Below are positions 1 to 8,400 of a DNA stretch of 64,000 nucleotides, piece after piece. The notes under the pieces are model-generated. The model had not been told where the DNA came from, did not search any database, and worked only from the letters and a program-made list of their open reading frames with translations. Source of the stretch: Firmicutes bacterium UBA5201. Lineage in GTDB: Bacteria > Bacillota > Clostridia > Peptostreptococcales > Acidaminobacteraceae. Numbering within the stretch: position 1 is the first letter of the stretch; every line of letters begins with the position of its first letter. Position numbers and translations under genes: made by a program. The stretch covers positions 12,747 to 76,746 of the forward strand of contig DHVT01000028.1 of NCBI GenBank assembly GCA_002412775.1, in the 5' to 3' direction.

Positions 1-3000
1 TTTTCGCCATTACTCTTTTTTGCATCAGCAATAGCAGCAGAGATATCATTGATCTGCCTGTGTATCATTTCTTCCTGCCGTTCTTTCGAGACAGGAATTT
101 TCTCAAATTGCGAGTGCCCCATAATGACAGCATCATAAGCACCAGTAGCAATACGACTAACAAAACGTCTTCGATTGGATTTTTGAAAATCTTTCTTTGT
201 GGTGACTAGAATATTAGCCGATGGATAAAGCCTTAAAAACTCACTGCCGATATGCTGAGTTAAATGATTTGGTACAACAAGAACTGCTTTATTTATCAGT
301 CCCAGTCGCTTTTGCTCCATACAGCTGGCAACCATTTCAAAGGTTTTTCCTGCCCCTACGGAATGCGCTAGAAGTGTACTGCCACCATAAATAATTCTTG
401 CAATGGCAGCTGTTTGGTGTTCTCTTAATTTAATGTCCGGATTCATCCCTGGCAATTTCAAGTGACTGCCATCATATTCTCTCAGGCGGATATTGTTGTA
501 GTGCTGATTATAATAATCCACATACTTTTTACGTCTCTCTGGATCTTTAAATAACCATTCTTTAAAGGCTTGTTTTAATAGCGATTGTTTTTCTCTTGCT
601 AGCATGGTCTCTTTTTTGTTGATAACATATTTGACACTGTCTCCATCTTCAACACGGTCTTTAACCGTAGAATTTCTAAGATTCAAGCTGTCTTCAATGA
701 TGTAGTAAGCATTAATTCTAGATGTACCAAAGGTTTCTTTGGCTGAAACTGAATACCCATCTAATCCTTTGTTCTCAAGACCAAAGCTTGCATTGTAATT
801 GTTGTAATGTACTTTGATTTCGTTTCTGCCACCGGTATTGTGATAATATCTTGGTGTTTTCAAGGTCTCATAGATGAACTGTTCATAATCTGCTGGTTCA
901 ATCCATGTGGTTCCTAACCGCACATCAATGTCACTGGCCTCAAGATCAATGGGTTGTACTTTTTCTAGGGCGGGCACATTCTTTGAAAAAAGTTCCGGAT
1001 TCATGTCTGCAAAGACTTTAGCAAATTTTAGCTTTTGCCTTACATCACCTGCGAGATATTCATCAGCCGTTTCCCAACCTCTCAAAGCATCATTTTCATC
1101 ATACTTTTCAGGGTTCAGATAGATGTCTTGTTCAAGCTCCTTTATAATGACTTGAGGTTCTTCATCATAAAGCTCAGCCATAAAAGGAATATCTACCATG
1201 CCTTTTTCATTTAAGGATGCTGTTAATGCTTCAAATGCAGAATCTACATCCGTTATGGATTCATAAGGCTTAATGGTTCTTTTGCTAAACATATCTGCCT
1301 TTGTGACATGATGATCTTCATCCTCCACTTCTAGAGAACATAAAAGCGGATAGTCATTGTCATCACGGAAAGCAGTGGCATTGGGTCTTGAAGTCATATA
1401 ATCATAGTCTGTAACAAATGCATCATAGATTTGGTTTAATTGATCTTGAGCCTTTTCAAGTGATTCTTTCGTGCAGCCTTCGGTTTGAAGTGTAATGATC
1501 TCTCTTGTTATATCCCGAATTGCCATCATGCCTTGAATCCGTTCAAGGGTTTTACCGGTATAATCCATTCGTCTCATAATAGAATTTTCACGGTAATAAA
1601 GTTTGTCATCAATAAAGGCATAAGAGTAGTTCTTGTACTTAGGATCAGCAGGTATGTCATCGCTGTCCTCTTTTTTTGCCTGCTCGTAGTAACCAATTTC
1701 AGCTTCAAGATGAGACACAGCTTCTGATAGCGCTTCTTCAAGATTAAAGTTACTGTCTGTATTTACACACGTGGTATAACGACTGTCTCTACCAAACATC
1801 CTTTCATCAAATACCATTTCACCAAGCATCATATGGGGATGGTCAATGAAATATTGATTGACGGGGACCCCATTTTCATTATCAGAGGCCGATAACCACC
1901 TTGGTAATTCTACTGACCTGCGTTCTCTTTTTTTAAGAAAAAGAATATCTGCTGTTACATCGGTATTGGCGTTTTCTTTAAATGCTGTATTAGGTAATCG
2001 TATTGCCCCAATCAGCTCAGCTCTTTCAGCAATATACTTCCTGACAGCTTGGTCTTTTTTATCCATGGTTCCCTTACTGGTAACAAAGGCAATGATACCA
2101 CCAGGTCGAACTTTATCTAGTGTTTTTGCAAAGAAATAATCATGGATCATGAAGTTATGCTTGTCATAAAGTCTGTCATATACTTTGTAATTACCAAAAG
2201 GGACATTGCCAATGGCTACATCAAAAAAGTTATCTTCAAACTGTGTTTCTTCATAGCCTTTGATTTGAATCTCAGCTTTCTGATAGAGCTGCTTTGCAAT
2301 TCGTCCTGATACATCATCCAGTTCAACACCAAAGAGTTTTGACTTGTTCATAGAATCAGGAAGGTGGGAATAGAAATTACCAACGCCTAAGGAAGGTTCC
2401 AAGATGTTTCCCTTTTTAAAACTAAACTGATCAAGTGCTTGATAAATACTTTGAATAACAACCGAAGATGTATAATGGGCATTCGGCGTTGACGCTTTTG
2501 CGCTATCATATTCTTCCTGAGACAAGAGTTTTTTTAGTTCACCGTATTCATTGCTCCAACCACTTGCCCCCATATCAAAAGCTTGTGGCATACCACCCCA
2601 ACCAACGTACCTAGCTAAGATGGATTGTTCTTTATCCGTGGCCATACGGTTCTCTGCTTCAATGACTTTCAAAGTTTTAATCGCTTCAACATTGGCTCTG
2701 AATTTTGTTTTTAGCCCACCAATACCAATTTCATCTTCAGGCGAAAATCTATAATTGATTTTTGTAGATTGTTGCCTTTCTTGATTATCATCTTCAACTG
2801 GACCAATGGATACAATGCCCCACTTTTCCTCTTCAGTCAATGGCTTCTCATCCGGCAGATAATCCAAAATAAAATCAACACTTTCTTTTCTGAAAATCGG
2901 ATAACCAGTTTGCCCTGCAAAGGTTAAATCCATAAGAGATACAGCATTGCTATCATAATCAATGGATTCGATTTGAAATTTCCTTCCCTCAATATCCACT

Positions 3001-5069
3001 TCCATGCCTACTTCTAAGGGATATTCATGGAAATCCTCATCTTCTAGGTCCAATAAATCATCCTTTTCCGAAGATGCTTCAATAATGATTTCATGACCTT
3101 TATCATCAAATGTTGGTTCTACGTTCCCTTCATCAATATCCTCTGAATAATAAGCTTTATAAACAATATGACCTTGCCTAACAATATTCGATAACCAGTC
3201 TTTCAGAAAATCATTTAACTCATCTTCTAAATCAGGATTAATTAACTCATCTCCTTGATAGGCTTCATGATAGATTGCCATATTATCTTGCTGAAAGGTT
3301 GCTGCTGTTAATGTTTTCTGATTCTGGTCCACAATGAGTTCCATATCTGGATCACTCATCAGGTCTCCATTTTGCTCGTAATAATGGGATAGAGAGATTC
3401 TATTTTCATAGAGCTTTTCAATAACAAGATCCATAAAGCCAGGTGCTTTCAGCTTCATATAACGATAACGTCCGTTTAAGATACCAGGAGCAATCTTCAT
3501 TAGTTTTTTATAATTCTCATGCCTAATGTCATTTTCAGTGTAATTGATGTCAAATAAAGTTGGTTGATACACTGCCTTTCTTGTTGGTGGATTATCATTT
3601 TTATACCGAGGTTCAAAGTATTTACCGTTATCAATTAAGGCATCAATACCGGAAGCAACTTTAGCCCAAGACAAATGAATTTCTTTATCGGTTTTATAAA
3701 GATCAACGGTTATCCCTTTACTCTCGTGATTTTCAAAGCCGCTTAGATCATCAGTGAATGTAACAGAACCACCACCAGTACCATATTCATTTTTTAGAAA
3801 GTCTGCTTTTTCTTTTGCAGTATGTTCTTCAGCAAAGAAATCTACAATCCGCTGTTTCCCACCTTCAAAGCCAGAACCTCTTAGTAGTACCTTTTCAATA
3901 AGTTCATCATCTGTTAGTTCCACAAAAAAAGAGCTACGCTCTGGCAGCTCTAAATCTTTTGCTATCTCTCCTTGAAGATGATTTCCTGAAGAACGATCTC
4001 CTCCGCTCTCGTTCGGATCATCTCCCTGTGACGATAAGTCTGATAGGTGTTGGTCGGGTCCTGTAATGGTTCTTCCTGTAGCATCTGTTCCTGAAGTTTC
4101 TCCATCCTCTCCCACGCTTCCTCGTTCACTTGATGCATCAATGGAAGCAGCGTCCCTTCGGCCACTAGATAATTGTACCGATTGATGTGTTCCTCTTTCA
4201 GGTAATTCATTGCCATCTGTCCGTACTTCCCTAGCGGCTTCTTGTCGTAGCTTTCCTCCCTCGATATTTGAATTTGAGGATGATAAATCCCTTGTACTTC
4301 CTGATAACTGAGTTCCATGGCTTTCATTGACATTCACACTCCTTTTTTCTTTTTTGATGGTTTTGATTTCTCTTTCAATTTCTCTTAAAATTTGTTCTGA
4401 GATGGTACTTGTCAGATAGCCTAATCTTAGGGTTAATGCTTTGGTATCAAAATCTGTTACTGTATTAAATGGGTTTGAGTTACTTAGCTTAGGATCTTCA
4501 ATACCTGAGCGAATGGCAGTCATATACTCTACACTATCCATAAGAGACTGCATAAACTGTCTTATAACGCCTTCAATGGGCAGTCCCGATAGTTTAGTCT
4601 TAGACAATTCTTTTTCAAGCCCTTGCTGAATATCTGAGGCATAAGTGAGGACAGATTCATGGGTCTTCTTTGCAATCCATTCTGACAAGGTATTCACTTT
4701 AAAGCTTTCTAATAAATGTGATTCTAATGCTTCATTTAATTGCCACACTTTAGGAATGGTATGCGGCTGACCATGGGTATCTTCAATATCAAATAGGTAT
4801 TTTAGTTTCAAATAAGCACTTTGATCATCAAAGACTGCAATACTCTTAGCGCCCCTGTTAATCCACCTGCCAATGCGACGGTTCCAGATTTCCATATCAG
4901 CAACTAATGTAGCTTCAGGTCTTTGGGCATATATGAGCACAGCATTATTAAAACTGTGCTTATATATCCTTGCATGAAAGGTTAGAAAGTCTTTCCAAGC
5001 CTGCTCATCTTGCATGATTTCTTTCAAGATGTAATCATAAATTTCCTTAATTTCTGTCAGTCTACTCAA
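1..5069 (-). CDS. Giant integrative-element protein: ArdC-like domain, N6-adenine methylase-like domain and helicase (partial)
   Basis: One uninterrupted frame of 1689 codons runs off the left edge, so the C-terminus is missing. Residues about 10-90 resemble the ArdC N-terminal ssDNA-binding domain (SFNNAVLIYAQRPEA). Residues about 230-370 are a hydrophilic, low-complexity linker. A methylase-like region has a SAM-binding motif (EPSLGVGNF, near 883) and NVPFG in place of NPPY (near 953). A helicase Walker A (AHSVGAGKT) lies near 1575. This architecture is known from very large proteins of Firmicutes conjugative elements, where the exact role is unclear; DNA protection during transfer is inferred. 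The start is a TTG preceded by GGAGGAG and overlaps the parB stop by 8 bases, so the genes are translationally coupled. No ATG lies close to this position. The frame stays open through the nested TnpV-like gene. Confidence 0.85.
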   Translation of the reverse strand, partial: MSRLTEIKEIYDYILKEIMQDEQAWKDFLTFHARIYKHSFNNAVLIYAQRPEATLVADMEIWNRRIGRWINRGAKSIAVFDDQSAYLKLKYLFDIEDTHGQPHTIPKVWQLNEALESHLLESFKVNTLSEWIAKKTHESVLTYASDIQQGLEKELSKTKLSGLPIEGVIRQFMQSLMDSVEYMTAIRSGIEDPKLSNSNPFNTVTDFDTKALTLRLGYLTSTISEQILREIEREIKTIKKEKRSVNVNESHGTQLSGSTRDLSSSNSNIEGGKLRQEAAREVRTDGNELPERGTHQSVQLSSGRRDAASIDASSERGSVGEDGETSGTDATGRTITGPDQHLSDLSSQGDDPNESGGDRSSGNHLQGEIAKDLELPERSSFFVELTDDELIEKVLLRGSGFEGGKQRIVDFFAEEHTAKEKADFLKNEYGTGGGSVTFTDDLSGFENHESKGITVDLYKTDKEIHLSWAKVASGIDALIDNGKYFEPRYKNDNPPTRKAVYQPTLFDINYTENDIRHENYKKLMKIAPGILNGRYRYMKLKAPGFMDLVIEKLYENRISLSHYYEQNGDLMSDPDMELIVDQNQKTLTAATFQQDNMAIYHEAYQGDELINPDLEDELNDFLKDWLSNIVRQGHIVYKAYYSEDIDEGNVEPTFDDKGHEIIIEASSEKDDLLDLEDEDFHEYPLEVGMEVDIEGRKFQIESIDYDSNAVSLMDLTFAGQTGYPIFRKESVDFILDYLPDEKPLTEEEKWGIVSIGPVEDDNQERQQSTKINYRFSPEDEIGIGGLKTKFRANVEAIKTLKVIEAENRMATDKEQSILARYVGWGGMPQAFDMGASGWSNEYGELKKLLSQEEYDSAKASTPNAHYTSSVVIQSIYQALDQFSFKKGNILEPSLGVGNFYSHLPDSMNKSKLFGVELDDVSGRIAKQLYQKAEIQIKGYEETQFEDNFFDVAIGNVPFGNYKVYDRLYDKHNFMIHDYFFAKTLDKVRPGGIIAFVTSKGTMDKKDQAVRKYIAERAELIGAIRLPNTAFKENANTDVTADILFLKKRERRSVELPRWLSASDNENGVPVNQYFIDHPHMMLGEMVFDERMFGRDSRYTTCVNTDSNFNLEEALSEAVSHLEAEIGYYEQAKKEDSDDIPADPKYKNYSYAFIDDKLYYRENSIMRRMDYTGKTLERIQGMMAIRDITREIITLQTEGCTKESLEKAQDQLNQIYDAFVTDYDYMTSRPNATAFRDDNDYPLLCSLEVEDEDHHVTKADMFSKRTIKPYESITDVDSAFEALTASLNEKGMVDIPFMAELYDEEPQVIIKELEQDIYLNPEKYDENDALRGWETADEYLAGDVRQKLKFAKVFADMNPELFSKNVPALEKVQPIDLEASDIDVRLGTTWIEPADYEQFIYETLKTPRYYHNTGGRNEIKVHYNNYNASFGLENKGLDGYSVSAKETFGTSRINAYYIIEDSLNLRNSTVKDRVEDGDSVKYVINKKETMLAREKQSLLKQAFKEWLFKDPERRKKYVDYYNQHYNNIRLREYDGSHLKLPGMNPDIKLREHQTAAIARIIYGGSTLLAHSVGAGKTFEMVASCMEQKRLGLINKAVLVVPNHLTQHIGSEFLRLYPSANILVTTKKDFQKSNRRRFVSRIATGAYDAVIMGHSQFEKIPVSKERQEEMIHRQINDISAAIADAKKSNGE
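3962..4333 (-). CDS. TnpV-like protein nested out of frame inside the giant gene
   Basis: This 123-residue protein resembles the TnpV family of clostridial transposons: LSYQEVQGIYHPQIQIS, KPLGKYGQMAMNYLKE and a C-terminal EEIVLQEIIFKER. It lies on the same strand as the giant methylase/helicase gene but in another frame, wholly inside the part encoding that protein's disordered linker. It has its own Shine-Dalgarno (AAAGGAG, 5 nt before the ATG). I translated most of this stretch (about 4200-4380) in the giant frame and found no stop, so both readings appear coding. TnpV function is not known. Family resemblance argues this is a real gene and not a chance frame; whether it is expressed cannot be seen here. 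Confidence 0.7.
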   Translation of the reverse strand: MSMKAMELSYQEVQGIYHPQIQISREESYDKKPLGKYGQMAMNYLKEEHINRYNYLVAEGTLLPLMHQVNEEAWERMEKLQEQMLQEEPLQDPTNTYQTYRHREMIRTRAEEIVLQEIIFKER

Positions 5070-6084
5070 TCATCTCCTCCCCCTCCTCTAAGTCATGTGA
5101 TTGGTTTTTCATCTGGCTAAAGTAAAATTCCAGAGCTTTTTCAATTGTTTTTTCAATAGCCTTCTTGTCTTCATTTGGATTAAAATACTTTGAAATGATT
5201 GTGGGTTGAAGCTTAAATGGTTTCACTTTACCAGTGCTTTTAAGCATATCTCCACTGATAATCTTTTGGGCTGTATTCCAATTAAGATTGCCTTCTTTCT
5301 CATGTTTTCTTAAAAGAGCAGCTTTTTTCATATCTACTTTAAAGGTGTTTTCAGAAATAATGGCTTCCACCATTTCTTGATTTTCCTGTGATAGATATGA
5401 AAGGTCTACACCAGCTCGCATAGCAATTTTACCTTCATCAACTAGATCTTTTAATGGAGCATTTAATTCGTTGATACGTAAATAACGGGCTACTGAGCGA
5501 GAGGACAAATCATATTTTTCACCAATCTCTTTTTTTGTATCTAACTTCGTGCCCACTGGGCATGAAGTTAAATCTTCCATTGCATTAGGTGCCTTAGACA
5601 ACTTCTCAATCTCGCTTAGTAAATCTGTTCTGACACCTTGGCTTTTCATCACACTGTGTCTAGTAGCAAGAACTGTAGCTCTTTCAGAATGGACAAGTTC
5701 TGCAAAAGATCTCTGCATTAAATTTGTTTCAGTGACAATGAGTGTTGCCTCTTCTTCTGTAAGCCCTTCTTTAATAACTGTTGGAACTTCAGTTAATCCT
5801 GCTTCTTTAGCCGCATTAACTCTGTTATGGCCAGATAATATTTCATATTTATCATCCATTTTTCTTACAACAATGGGAACAATCACGCCATAGTTTTTAA
5901 TACTATCCACCATGTCATTGAATCGGTCTCCTTCATAAAGCTTGAATGGATGGTTTCTAAAAGGGATAAGATCGTTAAGCTTTAATGACGTAGTGCCATC
6001 TGTTTTTTCAGATGGCACTTCACTATGATCTTCACCAAATATTGAGGCAAAGGTTTCAACTTTTTTCATTTTTGTTTTATCCAT
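5062..6084 (-). CDS. parB: ParB/Spo0J-family partition protein of the integrative element
   Basis: Likely DNA-binding partner of the adjacent ParA in element segregation or maintenance. The 340-residue protein has a ParB N-terminal domain at about residues 35-130 with LSGHNRVNAAKEAG and the ETNLMQRSF motif of the nucleotide-binding pocket. A helix-turn-helix region follows at about 150-215 (KKEIGEKYDLSSRSVARYLR). The C-terminal part is charged. Its start overlaps the parA stop by 8 bases and its stop overlaps the TTG start of the giant gene, forming a compact parA-parB-methylase/helicase operon. Such ParB copies on conjugative elements often differ from chromosomal Spo0J; the target site is not evident. 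Confidence 0.88.
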   Translation of the reverse strand: MDKTKMKKVETFASIFGEDHSEVPSEKTDGTTSLKLNDLIPFRNHPFKLYEGDRFNDMVDSIKNYGVIVPIVVRKMDDKYEILSGHNRVNAAKEAGLTEVPTVIKEGLTEEEATLIVTETNLMQRSFAELVHSERATVLATRHSVMKSQGVRTDLLSEIEKLSKAPNAMEDLTSCPVGTKLDTKKEIGEKYDLSSRSVARYLRINELNAPLKDLVDEGKIAMRAGVDLSYLSQENQEMVEAIISENTFKVDMKKAALLRKHEKEGNLNWNTAQKIISGDMLKSTGKVKPFKLQPTIISKYFNPNEDKKAIEKTIEKALEFYFSQMKNQSHDLEEGEEMIE

Positions 6085-6859
6085 TATAAATCAACTCCTT
6101 TACTAGTTCTTGATATGCAATAGCAGCTTTATTTGTTGGCATATAATCTACAATACATTTACTTTGAAGATTGGCTTCTCCAACTTTTACTGACTTGGGA
6201 ATTCTAATATCAAACACTTTGATATGCTCACCATAAGCTTCATCAACCATTTCAATCATGTTCTTGGATAGATTGGTTCTTTCATCAAACATTGTTAGCA
6301 AAATGCCTTCAAAAGTAATCCTTGGATTTATACGACGCTTTATCTTCATAATTGTTTGAAGCAATAACTCCAGTCCTTTTACTGATAGGTACTCCGGTGT
6401 CGCTGGAATCAATACACTGTCACAAGCAGCTAGTACATTTAATGTCATCAAGCCTAAAGATGGTGCTGAATCTACAATGATGTAATCATAATCTGATTTA
6501 AGCTTTTCTGTAATTGTTTTTAAGACGTATTCCCTACTCATAGTGCTGACCAAGTTCATTTCAATGGCTGACATTTCAATACTGCTGGGGATGACATCCA
6601 CACCATCTCTTTTTATTATGTAGCTCTCTTTTGGTGGAAGATCATCTTCATTCATAACAGCCATCATCAAATGGTACAGTGTTGTTTCCAGTGTTTCCGG
6701 CTTTTCAATGCCAAAGCAATCAGTCATAGATGCTTGATTGTCCGTATCGATTGCGAGTACCTTGTAACCCTCCTTTGCCAAGATTGTTGCTACGTTCCTA
6801 CAAGTCGTGCTTTTGGCTACCCCACCTTTTTGGGATGCTACAGCTATAATTTTACTCAT
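6077..6859 (-). CDS. parA: ParA/Soj-family ATPase of the integrative element
   Basis: P-loop partition ATPase of 260 residues. The deviant Walker A is KGGVAKSTT at residues 11-19, with Ala where Gly is usual. Walker A' lies in VLAIDTDNQASMTDCFG, and Walker B in YDYIIVDSAPSLG. An AATPEYLSVKGLELL stretch is typical of the family. It is the first gene of a leftward operon with parB and the giant methylase/helicase gene. A good Shine-Dalgarno (AAGGAG) precedes the ATG. It probably stabilises the element in its circular form or marks its DNA; the role is inferred from family and context. Confidence 0.9.
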   Translation of the reverse strand: MSKIIAVASQKGGVAKSTTCRNVATILAKEGYKVLAIDTDNQASMTDCFGIEKPETLETTLYHLMMAVMNEDDLPPKESYIIKRDGVDVIPSSIEMSAIEMNLVSTMSREYVLKTITEKLKSDYDYIIVDSAPSLGLMTLNVLAACDSVLIPATPEYLSVKGLELLLQTIMKIKRRINPRITFEGILLTMFDERTNLSKNMIEMVDEAYGEHIKVFDIRIPKSVKVGEANLQSKCIVDYMPTNKAAIAYQELVKELIYNG

Positions 6860-6933
6860 GTTTTTTTTACTCCTTTCTGATATTCACTTTATAATGTGAT
6901 AATACATTTTATAGTTAACGCAATCAATACTTC

Positions 6934-6995
6934 ACTTATTTTACTTATTTTACTTTTCTAAGCTTTTCTTTTCTACTTTTCTAAAGCTTTTCTAA
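6934..6995. repeat. AT-rich 9-mer direct repeats upstream of parA
   Basis: The divergent parA/XRE intergenic region carries short direct repeats: ACTTATTTT twice in tandem (6934-6951), ACTTTTCTA at 6952 and again at 6975, with interleaved AGCTTTTCT-type units. Direct repeats in this position could be an operator for the XRE protein or a ParA/ParB site (inference). No clear sigma-A promoter was assigned. Confidence 0.45.
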
Positions 6996-7072
6996 ACATC
7001 TAAGCCATTCTGCAAAATCATTGCAGATATTCACTAATAGGTGTATTATCTAACTTAGGTAGGTGATAATTA

Positions 7073-7288
7073 ATGAAATTAACGATGGGTGAAAAAATCC
7101 GGATTTTACTAAAAAGAAAGAATGTAACGATAGTAGAACTTAGCAAGAGACTTAAAACCACAAATCAGAACATGGCAAATAAATTCAAAAGAGATAACTT
7201 CTCTGTGAATGAATTAGAAGCGATTGCAAAGGCTTTGGATTGTGAGTTTGAGGGGTTTTTTGTAGATAAGAATGGGGAAAAGATTTAG
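7073..7288 (+). CDS. Small XRE-family helix-turn-helix regulator
   Basis: The 71-residue protein is almost entirely one Cro/CI-type helix-turn-helix (GEKIRILLKRKNVTIVELSKR, then NFSVNELEAIAKALDCEF). Proteins of this size usually act as repressors of a divergent mobile-element operon. It is transcribed away from parA across a repeat-rich 213-bp region and precedes the nuclease-like gene by 32 bp. The RBS is weak (AGGTAGGTGA). Control of parA-parB or of its own operon is inferred. Confidence 0.8.
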   Translation: MKLTMGEKIRILLKRKNVTIVELSKRLKTTNQNMANKFKRDNFSVNELEAIAKALDCEFEGFFVDKNGEKI

Positions 7289-7320
7289 ACTTGAAGTAAA
7301 AACAAGGAGATGGTAATTAT

Positions 7321-8064
7321 ATGAATGAAATCAACTTTTATAAAAAGTTAATGGAAAGTATTGAATATGGAAAATATGAAGAAAAATCTAAGGTAATTAA
7401 AATATTAAAAAACAGTTATATTACATTTAATAAGACAAGAGATTTTACAAAAAAAAGTTGGCAGTCGTGGGAGTATGTAGAATTAAGAATTCCTATTCCA
7501 TACTTAGATGAAGTAGAAAATTATCGAAAATACTTAGAATCTCTAGTTTATGATATCTATGAAGAATGTGAGGAATATGATATTGGTGGCTTGATTTTTA
7601 AAAGAGGCAAAAGTGTCGAAGAACTCGATGAAATCATATTAAAAGAAGTACATTTTGAAGACATTCAAAATCAAATTATTAATGAACTTAGAGACGCTAA
7701 ATACACTATTTGGATTACTGTCGCATGGTTCACCGATAGTATTCTATTCAAAGAATTACTAAATAAGCGAAAACAAGGTCTTAACATACAAATCATCGTA
7801 AATGATGATAACATAAATAGAAATCATGGCTGTGATTATGAAAAATATTTTGAGACATATAGAATTCCTGAAAGTGGATACTTCAAGAATATTATGCATA
7901 ACAAATTTTGTGTTATTGACTTGAAAACTGTTATTCACGGATCATATAATTGGTCTAAAAAAGCTCAATATAATCAAGAAACTATAACCATTGATAATGA
8001 CCGAAAATTAGCCGAACAATTTGCCGATGAATTTTTTAAAATTAAACTTGGACAATTTACATAA
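7321..8064 (+). CDS. Phospholipase-D-like (HKD) nuclease, single motif
   Basis: This 247-residue protein has one HxKx4D catalytic motif near its C-terminus (HNKFCVID, followed by HGSYNWS), about residues 195-215. A single HKD motif implies a dimer, as in Nuc-type endonucleases and cardiolipin-hydrolase-like proteins. The N-terminal 110 residues match nothing I recognise. It follows the XRE gene and ends in a strong terminator, at the element edge where accessory or defence genes often sit. Base composition is clearly more AT-rich than the chromosomal genes beyond 8.4 kb. A nuclease or defence role is inference. Confidence 0.75.
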   Translation: MNEINFYKKLMESIEYGKYEEKSKVIKILKNSYITFNKTRDFTKKSWQSWEYVELRIPIPYLDEVENYRKYLESLVYDIYEECEEYDIGGLIFKRGKSVEELDEIILKEVHFEDIQNQIINELRDAKYTIWITVAWFTDSILFKELLNKRKQGLNIQIIVNDDNINRNHGCDYEKYFETYRIPESGYFKNIMHNKFCVIDLKTVIHGSYNWSKKAQYNQETITIDNDRKLAEQFADEFFKIKLGQFT

Positions 8065-8073
8065 TTCTAATAT

Positions 8074-8105
8074 AAAACCCGAGCACATATCGCGCTCGGG
8101 TTTTT
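8074..8105 (+). terminator. Rho-independent terminator after the HKD nuclease gene
   Basis: Stem ACCCGAGC (8077-8084) pairs with GCTCGGGT (8094-8101), extended by flanking A/T pairs and followed by a T run. It lies 12 bp after the stop codon. Confidence 0.85.
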
Positions 8106-8232
8106 ATCACTTCTTATTTATTTTGGTATCCACTTTTAAGCTATTCTCAATGCAAACTCCCCCTTGCCTATATCTATTTATATCAAAAACAAATCATTAT
8201 TTGCTAGTTAATATCATTATAATATCAAAAAA

Positions 8233-8265
8233 GGGAACCTGAAATTAATCAAGGTTCCCGTCTTT
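8233..8265. terminator. Hairpin with T-rich tail near the element end
   Basis: GGGAACCT (8233-8240) pairs with AGGTTCCC (8252-8259). It is followed by TCTTTTC on the plus strand and preceded by an A run, so it could terminate in either direction between the element and guaA. Confidence 0.6.
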
Positions 8266-8310
8266 TCTACTTATTTTTACGTTTCATATCACTATTATCT
8301 CTGAAAAAAT

Positions 8311-8400
8311 GAGTCAAAATGGAGTCAAAATCACTTTCAACACCTCTCAAACCCTGTAAAAACAAGGGTTGTAGCGTTTCCAATCGTTACTCCCACTCAA
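8311..8400. other. Probable attachment junction of the integrative element at the guaA 3' end
   Basis: The element-type genes stop immediately beyond the 3' end of guaA, a known integration hotspot for tyrosine-recombinase islands. Near the junction are two direct repeats of GAGTCAAAAT (8311-8320 and 8322-8331), which look like arm-type recombinase sites. An inverted repeat AACCCT...AGGGTT (about 8350-8371) follows, and then the last guaA codons, ending in GAGTGGGAG and the stop at 8387. The exact core cannot be fixed without the other end. No integrase lies in the visible part, so it should sit to the left of the window. Confidence 0.55.
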
